DNA from: Erysipelotrichaceae bacterium
Lineage (GTDB): Bacteria; Bacillota_I; Bacilli_A; RFN20; CAG-826
Direction: 5' to 3'
Assembly: GCA_012837435.1 (NCBI GenBank)
Contig: DURD01000023.1
Span: 1-37,114 of the forward strand
DNA length: 37,114 nt
Under the pieces are notes generated by a model, which did not search any database, was not told the DNA's origin, and was given only the letters and a program-made list of their open reading frames with translations. Below are positions 27,516 to 36,475 of the stretch, one piece after another. The translations under genes were made by a program, and so were the position numbers. How positions within the stretch are numbered: the first letter of the stretch is position 1; each line of letters starts with the position of its first letter.

Positions 27516-30089
27516 CTACACGTAATAAATTGTCAATTGAGTATTGGCCGATCCAACAAAAACGTTATCTGAATAATTCCAAAAACTTGACCAGTTATCG
27601 CTAACTTCTCTAGGGGAAATACCGATGTTGATGGTTGTCACAGCTCTAGAAAATGCTATTTGATCCACTACTAGAGAATGATAGATGGAAACCGAAGGAA
27701 TGTTCGTACAATTGCTAAAAGCTCCTTCGCATATTTTTTTAACAGAAGCTGGAACAACCAATTCCTTATCTCTATCTAATGGACACAATATCAATTCGGT
27801 TTGATCTTTGTTATAGACAATGCCATCAATTGAGGAAAAATACTTGTTTGTTTCTTTAATGATAATTTTTTTATTTCCAAACTGAATTAGTACTGGTAGA
27901 TTATCTGAGTAAGTTATAGATTTCAGATATGGATTATTGAAGGAGATATTGGCGACTCCTTCCACGCTATCGTCGAGGATAAAGTTTTCATCTTTTTTTC
28001 CATCAGGATAAATGAGCAAGGTTGTTTTATTTTTTGAATATAACACACCATCCTTTGAACAATATAATTCGTTCTCATCGCTGACGTTAATAGCTTCTAA
28101 TTGGCGACAATTCTTAAAAGAGTATTTTCCGATTTCTTCGATATTCTTTCCTATATTTATGAAATAAAGCGCTCTACTTTCTCTAAAAGCATATTGTTCG
28201 ATGGTTTTAACACTCTCTGGAATCGATACGTTATTTACTGAAGATTCCAAAAAACTATTAACAGCGATATTCAAAACACCTTCTGGTATCACATACCCCT
28301 CTTCAATTGCTGAAGGAAAATAGATAATTTCTGTCCTATCTTTATTAAAAAGCACACCATCGATTGAAGAATAATGCTCATTTTCCGAACTCACATTAAT
28401 TTCCTCAATGGATGAACAATTATGGAGAAATACGGATTTAAAAGCTTCAAAAGAACTTCCAAGATTTATAACTTGTAAGTTAGAACAGCCGATAAATGCA
28501 GGGTTAGAGGAATAACTGTTATAACTAAAATGTGGCTCCATGATTTTAACATCGAACCCTCTAACAGAATTTGCAAAATTAATTTCGGTCAAATTTTTAC
28601 AGTAGTGAAAAGCATATTTGCTGATGGTTTGTGTACCTTCTATCACGGTATAAGTGCTTCCAGTTTTTCTAGGGGGGCACTTAATGAGAGTAGTTTTTTC
28701 TTTGTCATATAAAACTCCATCTATCGAAGAAAAGTAGTTGTTGTTTTCAGAAACAACGTATTGTTTAATGTTTGTTTCATAGTTCATGACACAATCAGCT
28801 TTTTCTAAACCATCTGGAAGTATCAAAGTTTCTAGTATTTTTGAATTGATGAAAGCAGAAGAATTAATGGAAGTAACACTACTTGGTACTTCGAATGTTT
28901 TATTACTCTTTCTCGCTGGATAGGATATTAGAGTTTTCATATCCTTACTATACATAACTCCATCCACCGAGCAGTATGATTCATTGTTTTCCGAGATAAT
29001 ATATTCTTCAAGTTCGTTAATTTTGGTACCCATAAAATTAAAACTAGATGGAAGAGTTAGTCTGCTAAATCGTTTCAAATCAATCCCATTACCTAGTTCT
29101 TTTACTCCTTCTGGAACAACTAAATGTTCTCCTATATTTTCTGGGTGCTTATATAGAAAAGAGCCAACACCACACAACATTCCCTCTATAGACTTAAGCC
29201 ATTTATTTTCACTATCGACGACATATGATTCAAGTACTCGAACTTTTGAAGCAGATCTAACATTCTTTCCGAGATAAATGGTGTCGAAAACTCGATCAGA
29301 ATCATCAAAAGAAATGGAGGTCACTGGTATATTTTGACAATAATCAGGAACCACAAGATTTTTTAAATCCTTATCAAGACAATCGACTAGCTTAAGCTCA
29401 TTTTTGTAGCCAGTGCTTATTTTTACCCGCAAGTAAACTAAATCGTTATCGATAATCGTTTTGTTAGAAAAAACCGCAGTGTATGTTTTATCACTACTAA
29501 CTACTTCTTTTTCTTGATCCCAACCAGAAAAATAGTATGTACCAGAATCATCACTTTCTTTCGTGGGAGTACCTTCTTTATAAACTGGCATTTCCCCATA
29601 TTCGTATGTTTCTTTCACTTCTTTATCGTCGACAATCCAAGTAACTACATAAGTTCTTGTTTTGTCAGTGTAAGTAGCGATAAAAACCATGTCGTCATAT
29701 ATAGGGAATAATTCTTGATCCCAACCTGAAAAAGTGTATGTGCGCTCAATAGTACTTTCTTTTGTTGGGGTCTCACCATCATAAGAAGGTATGCTTCCTT
29801 CTGGAACACTATCGTCAAACTCTAATAACGTTCCATCTTCGTTTAGCCAAGACACAGTGTATGTATTTATTTGACTAGATGAACTAGGGGCTTGACTAGA
29901 GTAACCACTACTACTATCGGACGATGAACGAGAACTACTATTGCCAGTAGAAAAAGAATCAGTAGAAGACAAACTGTTAAAATAGGAATTATCCCTACTG
30001 TTTGGTTCAATGCTACTAGTGGCAAAAAACGAACAAGAAGCAAGTAAAAAAAGTAGGGATGTTATAAAAAATTTACTTTTACCTTTCAT
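27516..30089 (-). CDS. BspA-like leucine-rich-repeat surface lipoprotein
   Basis: An 857-residue lipoprotein: the signal peptide MKGKSKFFITSLLFLLASC has the lipobox LASC with Cys19. A long Ser-rich linker follows (about 20-75). Then come two copies of an InlB B-repeat-like domain (about 75-210; YTFSGWDQELFPIYDDMVFIATY and YYFSGWDQEKEVVSSDKTYTAVF). The rest is BspA/TpLRR-type leucine-rich repeats, in which a unit ending SENxxYSSIDGVLYxKxxTxLIxxP recurs about six times. Such proteins bind host or microbial partners at mucosal surfaces. It is exported and anchored to the membrane. It follows the dockerin-motif gene by 17 nt on the same strand. Confidence 0.88.
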   Translation of the reverse strand: MKGKSKFFITSLLFLLASCSFFATSSIEPNSRDNSYFNSLSSTDSFSTGNSSSRSSSDSSSGYSSQAPSSSSQINTYTVSWLNEDGTLLEFDDSVPEGSIPSYDGETPTKESTIERTYTFSGWDQELFPIYDDMVFIATYTDKTRTYVVTWIVDDKEVKETYEYGEMPVYKEGTPTKESDDSGTYYFSGWDQEKEVVSSDKTYTAVFSNKTIIDNDLVYLRVKISTGYKNELKLVDCLDKDLKNLVVPDYCQNIPVTSISFDDSDRVFDTIYLGKNVRSASKVRVLESYVVDSENKWLKSIEGMLCGVGSFLYKHPENIGEHLVVPEGVKELGNGIDLKRFSRLTLPSSFNFMGTKINELEEYIISENNESYCSVDGVMYSKDMKTLISYPARKSNKTFEVPSSVTSINSSAFINSKILETLILPDGLEKADCVMNYETNIKQYVVSENNNYFSSIDGVLYDKEKTTLIKCPPRKTGSTYTVIEGTQTISKYAFHYCKNLTEINFANSVRGFDVKIMEPHFSYNSYSSNPAFIGCSNLQVINLGSSFEAFKSVFLHNCSSIEEINVSSENEHYSSIDGVLFNKDRTEIIYFPSAIEEGYVIPEGVLNIAVNSFLESSVNNVSIPESVKTIEQYAFRESRALYFINIGKNIEEIGKYSFKNCRQLEAINVSDENELYCSKDGVLYSKNKTTLLIYPDGKKDENFILDDSVEGVANISFNNPYLKSITYSDNLPVLIQFGNKKIIIKETNKYFSSIDGIVYNKDQTELILCPLDRDKELVVPASVKKICEGAFSNCTNIPSVSIYHSLVVDQIAFSRAVTTINIGISPREVSDNWSSFWNYSDNVFVGSANTQLTIYYV

Positions 30090-30106
30090 CTTCTCGTTTC
30101 CTCATA

Positions 30107-30826
30107 CTATTCACTTAAATTCCTATACCACTGCAAATATTCGTTTAACTTTCCATTATAATCGTTGACGGCAAAAGAATAAGAGTTGTGGTCGCAACCG
30201 GAAATTGATATTAATTCACAATAATCAGTATTGCCGAATTCATTGCACAAAGCCACTGCATCACCATGGGAAACATAACCATCTCCATCATCTTCATCAT
30301 CATAGTAATTGCTGGCAAATTGTCTAACAGAAGAAGGTGTATCGTTAATAATAGAAAAAGAAGTTGGTATATCATCTAAAGCATTGTTAATCAGTAAATC
30401 AGTGTGATTGTTATCTAAATGCAAGAATTCGTGATAGTGAAGAGTATCTGGCAGTATGTAGCCAGTAAAAATCGCATCTTTTTCAAATAAATCGTCTATA
30501 TCAATGCAAATATAACCATTTATTACACTGCCCACACCGATGTATGTGCTGGTTTGAGTTTCTTCATCATAGCTATATAACAAAAATGAGCCTTGCTAGC
30601 CGTGGTCGCTAACTTCAAATCTTACTAACGTATTGTTGCCAAGAAGAAGTCTTCCAGCAACATCGGTAGATAACTCACCCTGAAGATTAATTTTAAAACC
30701 AGCACCAAGAGGAATAGATTCATACATCCCGACACGAGCATATTCTTGATAGTCTGTTGAGTCACCAGAAAAATATATTTCTTTGAATTCGATTCTTGAA
30801 CAAAGCGAAAAAAACTGCGTTGACAC
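30107..30826 (-). pseudogene. Surface or extracellular protein gene split by an in-frame TAG, with dockerin-like motif
   Basis: Two open segments share one frame, 30596-30826 and 30107-30583, and are separated by a TAG at 30597-30599 (GGC TAG CAA) plus four sense codons. Removing the stop gives about 240 residues continuing smoothly. Near the C-terminus DDEDDGDGYVSHGDAVALCNEF resembles a calcium-binding dockerin or EF-hand loop. The frame opens at a GTG without ribosome binding site or signal peptide, and is closed just upstream, so the 5' end may also be lost. The simplest reading is a decaying gene next to the BspA-like lipoprotein. Stop-codon readthrough is possible but unsupported. Family not recognised. 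Confidence 0.55.
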
Positions 30827-31054
30827 TAATTACATATTTCTCCCAATAAAAGTCTATCATTAATTTAGAAAATTGTAAAATTATTAAAGATAAAGCTCCT
30901 TGTTGTAAAGAAAATTTTTTAAAAAAGAAATAATTTAAATGCACAAGCAATCATCTTATATCTTGTCAATCCTGTTATTGAGTATGTCGAAGGCAATATA
31001 GGAGTTCGATCTATTAAAAAGGTACTGATTGTGTGTCAATACCCTACCAACAGA

Positions 31055-31128
31055 TGGTGCCCCCTGGCGGAATCGGACCACCGCTTCATCCTTACCATGG
31101 ATGCGTAATACCATTTTACTAAGGGGGC
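31055..31128 (-). tRNA. tRNA-Thr (anticodon GGU)
   Basis: The 74-nt minus-strand gene folds canonically: acceptor GCCCCCT/AGGGGGC, D-arm GTAA/TTAC with G18-G19, anticodon stem CATCC/GGATG with loop ATGGTAA (anticodon GGT at 31094-31096, A37 after U36 as in ANN-decoding tRNAs), T-stem GGTGG/CCGCC, discriminator A and encoded CCA. The T-loop reads TCCGATT, so position 55 is C (complement of g31076) rather than the nearly universal U. It reads ACC and ACU codons. No other tRNA is near it. Confidence 0.95.
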
Positions 31129-31175
31129 AGCAAGAAACATTATACCTAAAAGACGCTTTATATCAATAGGAATTC

Positions 31176-31442
31176 TTATTCTAATGCCTCTTTTTTGCGG
31201 AGTTTAAATGTCGCAGAACGAATGATAAACCAAGCGAAACAAAAGACCGTTAAGAAGAAAGCCATTGAGTACAGCGTTTGATAGACTAAGGGATATTTTA
31301 TCGATTCAATTAGGCCGTCCCCATCATAAATAATCTCCATGTTCGCCACCATGATGGAGCTGAAAATGATAGACAAAACCACAGAAACCACTCCTGTCCC
31401 TAATAGTATTTTTTGATAGATATCGAAAAATTTAATCGTCAT
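31176..31442 (-). CDS. Small two-helix membrane protein of the rimO operon
   Basis: An 88-residue protein with hydrophobic segments at about 10-34 (LLGTGVVSVVLSIIFSSIMVANM) and 52-75 (LYSMAFFLTVFCFAWFII), a polar middle (DGDGLIESIKYPLVYQ) and a basic C-terminus. It overlaps the rimO end by 11 nt, so it is the last gene of the ABC-rimO operon. The family is not recognised and there is no catalytic motif. It is retained because of the tight overlap and sensible membrane topology. Confidence 0.65.
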   Translation of the reverse strand: MTIKFFDIYQKILLGTGVVSVVLSIIFSSIMVANMEIIYDGDGLIESIKYPLVYQTLYSMAFFLTVFCFAWFIIRSATFKLRKKEALE

Positions 31443-32727
31443 TCACTAGTTCTCCATATAAATCATAAACATAACTTTCTTTGATAACCACTCTTACTAT
31501 CTCTCCTTCGTTTAAAGGACGGATTGAATTAAATAGAATCTTACCATCCACATCATCAGGAGAATTAAAATAACTTCTTAGTAAATAATAACCATTTTCT
31601 TGGCCGATGACGAGTCCTTTCATAATTTCACCGACGTGTTTTTTATTCTGTTCATAAGAGATATTTTGCTGTAAGGTCATCAAGGCATTTAAGCGCCTTT
31701 CTTTAGTGGCTTCTCTAACTTGATGCGGGTAATTAAAAGCGGGTGTATCTTCTTCTTTGGAATACTTAAAAGCTCCGAGATGATCGAATTTGATGCTTTC
31801 GACAAATTTCAATAGATTGTTGAAGTCTTTAGATGTTTCACCTGGAAACCCCACGATGATAGTGGTCCTTAAAATAGCGTGAGGGATTTTTTCTCTAATT
31901 TTTCTAAATAAATTGATGAGAAATTCCTTATTTCCACGACGGTTCATCGCTTTTAAAATCTGGTCTTCGCTATGTTGAATAGGAATATCAAAATATGGCA
32001 TTATCCTTTCTTCTTTAGCGATTAAATCGATAAGTTTATCGCTGATTTCATCGGGATATAAGTATAAAAGCCGAATGAATTCTAGTGATTTATTTTCTAA
32101 TAAGCCTTTTAAAAGTTCAACGATGGTTTGACCTTTTTTAAGATCTATTCCATATCTCGTAGTATCTTGCTGTATCAATATCAATTCTTTGTAACCCTGT
32201 TTTACTAAGCCATTAGCTTCCTCGATGATGTTTTGATAAGGTCGAGAAACATAAGGTCCACGAATCAAAGGTATCGCACAATACGAACAACGATTAGAAC
32301 AACCTTCCCCTATCTTTAAGTAGGCAGAATATGGACCAGTAGAGACTAAACGATACTTTTCGTTTATTCCTTCGTCGTTATCAATTTGTTCTTCTAGAGA
32401 CCTTAATAAAGCGTTAAAACGGGGATAATCTCGAAGCGGTATCCATAAATCGACTTCGGGTATTTCTTTTTTTAATTCATCGAGATAACGGTTGACTAGA
32501 CAACCCGTCACCACGACTTTAGATTTTCCATTTATATGGTCGAGAATTACTTCAATGCTTTCTCTCTTGCTTTCTTCGATAAAGCCACAAGTATTGATAA
32601 TCAAAAGTTCCGCATCATTTTTATCACTGGTCACTTGGTAATGATTTTCTAATAAAAGACCGAGGATATTTTCGCTATCCACCAGATTTTTAGCGCAGCC
32701 CAAAGAAATTAGAGCGACTTTTTTCAT
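31432..32727 (-). CDS. rimO: Ribosomal protein S12 methylthiotransferase RimO
   Basis: A 431-residue radical-SAM enzyme adding a methylthio group to a conserved aspartate of ribosomal protein S12. The N-terminal domain holds Cys11, Cys47 and Cys76 for the auxiliary [4Fe-4S] cluster (SLGCAKNLVDSENILG, NTCGFIEESKRES, TGCLVNR). Cys143, Cys147 and Cys150 (GCSNRCSYCAIP) bind the radical-SAM cluster. A TRAM-like C-terminus follows (VIGQENGYYLLRSYFNSPDDVDGKI). SLGCAKNLVDSE and the PEVD start of the linker favour RimO over MiaB. Its ATG shares one base with the stop of the ABC gene. Confidence 0.93.
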   Translation of the reverse strand: MKKVALISLGCAKNLVDSENILGLLLENHYQVTSDKNDAELLIINTCGFIEESKRESIEVILDHINGKSKVVVTGCLVNRYLDELKKEIPEVDLWIPLRDYPRFNALLRSLEEQIDNDEGINEKYRLVSTGPYSAYLKIGEGCSNRCSYCAIPLIRGPYVSRPYQNIIEEANGLVKQGYKELILIQQDTTRYGIDLKKGQTIVELLKGLLENKSLEFIRLLYLYPDEISDKLIDLIAKEERIMPYFDIPIQHSEDQILKAMNRRGNKEFLINLFRKIREKIPHAILRTTIIVGFPGETSKDFNNLLKFVESIKFDHLGAFKYSKEEDTPAFNYPHQVREATKERRLNALMTLQQNISYEQNKKHVGEIMKGLVIGQENGYYLLRSYFNSPDDVDGKILFNSIRPLNEGEIVRVVIKESYVYDLYGELVNDD

Positions 32728-35700
32728 TATTCCGTCCTTAAAGCGACGACCGGATCTTGTTTAGAAGCGTGGACTGATGGGATTAAACCAGACAACACCG
32801 ATAAAACCACGCTTAAAGAGAGCATGATGATACCGATTGGTATAGTAAGAGTGGTAGTTAGAGGAATGCCAAATGAGGAAATCACTAAATTGATGATAGA
32901 GCAAATTAGCACAGTGAAAGCTAAACCGATTAAACCACTTAGGACCCCAATGATGAGATTTTCGGCGATAAATAGACGTGAAACGTCCTTTTTACGACCC
33001 CCTAATGAACGGATAACTCCGATTTCCTTCACCCTTTCCATGACCGAGATATAAGTGATAACCGCAATCATAAAACAAGAAACCACGAGAGATAACGAAG
33101 TAAAAATAACTAAAGCCGTAGTCACAATCGTAATCATCGTATCGATGATGGTAATAATGAGGGAAATAGTATCGGTGTAAGAAAGCTCGTCCCGCTCGCT
33201 GGAGGTGAGTGTTTTTTCTTGCGCAGTGCCTTTATACAAAACTATGTCGCCCTTTTCATTCCACGAATCTAGATAATCATTTATTTTATTTTTCATCTCG
33301 AAATCTACTGGATAAATACGCATGGTATCCGGTAATTTTTCAAAGGTGTACGTCACATTATCATCTTCATCGACGTGAGTAACTTTTTTTAGGCCGCATA
33401 AAGAGCGTAAATACACCGCGTCTTGTTCAGCGTAATTCACTCCGCCTAATGCTCCGAAAAGATTGACAAAAGCCGTGGTCAAATCACCATTTAAACAAGA
33501 GGCATAACCATTGGCCTTAACCACTGGATTATCAAAATCGGTGTAGTCAGTATATTCAAAAGTAACATAGGCTTTGTAAGGGCTAGCTTTTTCATTCTCG
33601 CTTCCGATATAAGAAAGTATACCGTTAGTTTCATCGCGAATGATTTCACTATCATAAGTGTCTTCCATGTATTTATCTTGAAAGGCTTTGGTGTAGTAAA
33701 CACCTCGATTAAGACAACCAAATAAAATGTCTTCCTTTGGTCTTAAAATGCCAGAAATAGTCAGTTCCGTTTTATCGGCGATAGTGTCGATATCGACTAC
33801 CGCGGGATATTGATAACCCGTAATCTTTTCTTCTCTTGGTATCGCCGAAACAGAAACCGCCACATTGTTGATAGTTTGACCGGGCTCGCCAGGATTAACA
33901 ATGACATTCGCAGTCGCTTCTCCTTCCACTAAATTGAAAGCATAAGTTGCAGTTTGATCGATATTACTGCCTGCCCAACTACCATATATTGGATTTTTGG
34001 TAGGATCTTTTGCACCCATTCTCACAAAGTAGATGATTTCGTAATCAAAGGGGGCGAGTTTTACTAAACCCCCACTGATGATGTCGTTGCTTTCATCGTA
34101 CTGCAAAATGTACATCTGTGAATTTACCATGTCGGTCAGCGTGGCGCTGTATTCGACATAATCGCGTATTTTTATGTCGTCGTAGCGGTAAATAGAATCA
34201 TGAGGAGCATAGTATAATTTCTTGCCTAACACATCTTCATAAGTAAAAGAAGTTCTGTACGGGAATTTTTCGTCCAACTCTTCTTCAGTCAAAGTGTTAT
34301 TCTCATCATATTTAGTAATAGCTTTTTGAGCGATATTCATCACTTCTTCTTCTTGATAGTAACCGAGTTGCGCAAAGTTTAAATCGGTTAATGTCGTGTC
34401 GTTCCCCACGACTAGAACGATTTCGTTTTCGTTTTCTGGAAAGCGCGAATCGCCTAATAAGTCATATTGAGAAAGAATGTATTCTTTATCTTCTGTTTCG
34501 CCGGGCAACAAACGCATGAATCCCGTGAACAAATCGACGTAGGTGGCGTACTGGGAAAAGCCTTTGACTGTTTTAAGTTCCGCGATATAACGTTGTGTCA
34601 AACCATTTAGGGAAATAATTTTCTCTTCTTCAGTTTCATTTGGTTTCCAAGCGGTAAAGATATTATTAGTGACATCAGTTCCATAATCAAAAGACATCGC
34701 CGAAACATATTCTTCTGGTATCTCCTTAACAAACTGCACTAAATCCTCATTGATAGTGTTAGTTTTTACCGTCGATAAATCTTTATAGCGGTCCAACATG
34801 TAATCGATTAAGGAATTTAAACCGATATGGGTTGAGGGATCAAAGTCTGATATTTCCATAGTGGTTCCACTATAAATGCCTTCCATCAACGAGGAATAAT
34901 CCACCGATTCTTCAGCGATAGCCAAGGGATAGCTCGATAGCATGTCATCTTGCATAGAATCGATGTAGTTGCGCACTCCTGTCGAAGCCGCGAGAACAGT
35001 CGAGACCCCAAAAATACCGACACTGCCAGCAAAAGCCACGAGAATAGTCCTTCTAGCTTTAGAAATCAAATTGGCAACCGATAAAGCGGTCGCGGTAAAA
35101 AATGACATCGAACTCTTGCTTTTTGTCCCTTTTTTTACTTTCTTAACTCGTTTTACTCCTTTTCTTTCGCGACCATCATATGGATTGCTATCTCCAGTAA
35201 TTACACCATCGAACATATTGACGATACGAGTGGCATATCTTCTCGCTAAATCTGGGTTATGAGTTACCATGATAACTAAACGATCCTTAGCTACCTCTTT
35301 TAACAAATCGATGACTTGTGTGGATGTTTCGCTGTCGAGCGCGCCGGTCGGTTCGTCCGCTAATAGGATTTCAGGATTATTGACCAAAGCTCTAGCGATG
35401 GCCACTCTTTGCATTTGACCACCGGATAGTTGGTTGGGTTTTTTTCTTTCTAGGCCTTTTAGGCCGACCTGTTCTAAAGCTTTATAGGCTCTTTCTTTTC
35501 TCTCCTTCCTAGGAACGCCAGCGATAGTGAGTGCTAATTCGACGTTTTTGGCGAGTGTTTGATGACCGATTAGATTGTAAGACTGAAAAACAAAACCAAC
35601 CGAGTGGTTACGGTAGGTGTCCCAGTCGTAGTCCGTATAGTTCTTAGTGGATTTCTTTTTAATGATTAAATCGCCTCTTGTATAGCGGTCTAAACCACCG

Positions 35701-35855
35701 ATAATGTTTAATAAAGTAGTCTTGCCACATCCTGAAGGGCCTAAAACCGCGACGAATTCACTGCGGCGAAAATTGATAGAAACCTTGCGCAATGCTCTAA
35801 CGGGTTTTTGATCTTTTATGTAATAATTTTTATCGATATTTAATAGTCGTAACAT
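32727..35855 (-). CDS. Fused ABC ATPase / FtsX-type permease with large extracellular domain
   Basis: A 1042-residue protein of MacB-like order. The ATPase (about 1-225) has Walker A GPSGCGKTT, signature LSGGQMQRVAIARAL and Walker B ILLADEPTGALD. One helix lies near 268-292 (TILVAFAGSVGIFGVSTVLA), then about 590 extracellular residues rich in acidic and aromatic positions. Three helices near 885-1030 complete an FtsX domain, ending SVHASKQDPVVALRTE. MacB-type proteins do mechanical work across the membrane; in Gram-positives similar systems handle antimicrobial peptides, lipoproteins or signalling. The periplasmic-like domain is about 2-3 times the usual size. A strong ribosome binding site (AAGGAGGGG) lies 8 nt before the ATG. 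Confidence 0.88.
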   Translation of the reverse strand: MLRLLNIDKNYYIKDQKPVRALRKVSINFRRSEFVAVLGPSGCGKTTLLNIIGGLDRYTRGDLIIKKKSTKNYTDYDWDTYRNHSVGFVFQSYNLIGHQTLAKNVELALTIAGVPRKERKERAYKALEQVGLKGLERKKPNQLSGGQMQRVAIARALVNNPEILLADEPTGALDSETSTQVIDLLKEVAKDRLVIMVTHNPDLARRYATRIVNMFDGVITGDSNPYDGRERKGVKRVKKVKKGTKSKSSMSFFTATALSVANLISKARRTILVAFAGSVGIFGVSTVLAASTGVRNYIDSMQDDMLSSYPLAIAEESVDYSSLMEGIYSGTTMEISDFDPSTHIGLNSLIDYMLDRYKDLSTVKTNTINEDLVQFVKEIPEEYVSAMSFDYGTDVTNNIFTAWKPNETEEEKIISLNGLTQRYIAELKTVKGFSQYATYVDLFTGFMRLLPGETEDKEYILSQYDLLGDSRFPENENEIVLVVGNDTTLTDLNFAQLGYYQEEEVMNIAQKAITKYDENNTLTEEELDEKFPYRTSFTYEDVLGKKLYYAPHDSIYRYDDIKIRDYVEYSATLTDMVNSQMYILQYDESNDIISGGLVKLAPFDYEIIYFVRMGAKDPTKNPIYGSWAGSNIDQTATYAFNLVEGEATANVIVNPGEPGQTINNVAVSVSAIPREEKITGYQYPAVVDIDTIADKTELTISGILRPKEDILFGCLNRGVYYTKAFQDKYMEDTYDSEIIRDETNGILSYIGSENEKASPYKAYVTFEYTDYTDFDNPVVKANGYASCLNGDLTTAFVNLFGALGGVNYAEQDAVYLRSLCGLKKVTHVDEDDNVTYTFEKLPDTMRIYPVDFEMKNKINDYLDSWNEKGDIVLYKGTAQEKTLTSSERDELSYTDTISLIITIIDTMITIVTTALVIFTSLSLVVSCFMIAVITYISVMERVKEIGVIRSLGGRKKDVSRLFIAENLIIGVLSGLIGLAFTVLICSIINLVISSFGIPLTTTLTIPIGIIMLSLSVVLSVLSGLIPSVHASKQDPVVALRTE

Positions 35856-35884
35856 GGTTAAAGCCCCTCCTTTGTATAAAAAAA

Positions 35885-35913
35885 AGCATAAACAAGAAAC
35901 AAGAGAATGTCAA
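35885..35913 (-). promoter_or_regulatory. Promoter of the ABC-FtsX/rimO operon
   Basis: On the minus strand a perfect TTGACA (35908-35913) is spaced 17 nt from TATGCT (35885-35890), about 29 nt before the ATG. The operon therefore has its own promoter separate from the two-gene membrane pair upstream. Confidence 0.7.
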
Positions 35914-35962
35914 CAAAGCAGAGCTTTTATTTACGAGATATATACACGATTTTATACAAACT

Positions 35963-36475
35963 TTAATTATCAAAATTATTTCTTATCATCCAAGTATTTT
36001 CTTTTTCTTCTAAAATATTGTTTTTTAGAGGAAATAAGCGGATAGCACCGGAGAGAAGCCCGGCGTCATTTAATATAGATTTAAGTAGTTTTTTCTTGCT
36101 GATAAGAAGGATGATCATATTAGCGAGCAACAAAGCGGCAATAGCAAAGAAGGTTAAGGCTAGATAGAGAAAAGCTATGTAATATTCAAATGTTGGCCTG
36201 GTGAAAAAATAGGCAATATATAAAACAACACCAATACCCGCTGTTACGAGAGCGGCGATAGGAGAAACCTTTTCGATAGATTCGTATTGTCTTTCTAAAT
36301 CCTTAATTTTTCCGTAGTCTCTACCGAAATCCTTTTTGTCTCTTTCTAATACCAAAAGGACGGTACTATCTGGGCGAGCCTCTTCTGAAGCGGAATATTT
36401 CCAACCAAAATGACTGTACAGTGCGGTATTGCTTTCGATTTTGTGAATTTTAACTCTTTTCTTTTTGGTTTCCAT
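35963..36475 (-). CDS. Unrecognised two-helix membrane protein, paralogue B
   Basis: A 170-residue protein: a basic start, then SNTALYSHFGWKYSASEEARPDSTVLLVLERDKKDFGRDYGKIKDLERQYESIEK, then two hydrophobic segments (about 74-92 and 99-128), and a charged C-terminus. The soluble part and the helix pair match the layout of the upstream gene product (aromatic-Trp-Arg/Lys motif, ExxK, LxxERD, YxxMxxLE). The two genes overlap by 26 nt. I do not recognise the family; no enzyme motif is present. Confidence 0.7.
   Translation of the reverse strand: METKKKRVKIHKIESNTALYSHFGWKYSASEEARPDSTVLLVLERDKKDFGRDYGKIKDLERQYESIEKVSPIAALVTAGIGVVLYIAYFFTRPTFEYYIAFLYLALTFFAIAALLLANMIILLISKKKLLKSILNDAGLLSGAIRLFPLKNNILEEKENTWMIRNNFDN

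Noticed and set aside
30597-30605. Viral-type readthrough context at the TAG
   Set aside because: TAG CAA is present but the following GGC does not fit the CARYYA readthrough motif.
30762-30950. 62-codon minus-strand frame overlapping the split surface gene
   Set aside because: Composition is AT-driven, it does not resemble a signal peptide and it overlaps the better-supported frame.
34969-35262. 97-codon plus-strand frame opposite the ABC-FtsX gene
   Set aside because: Lies over the ATPase-membrane junction in antisense; no support as a gene.
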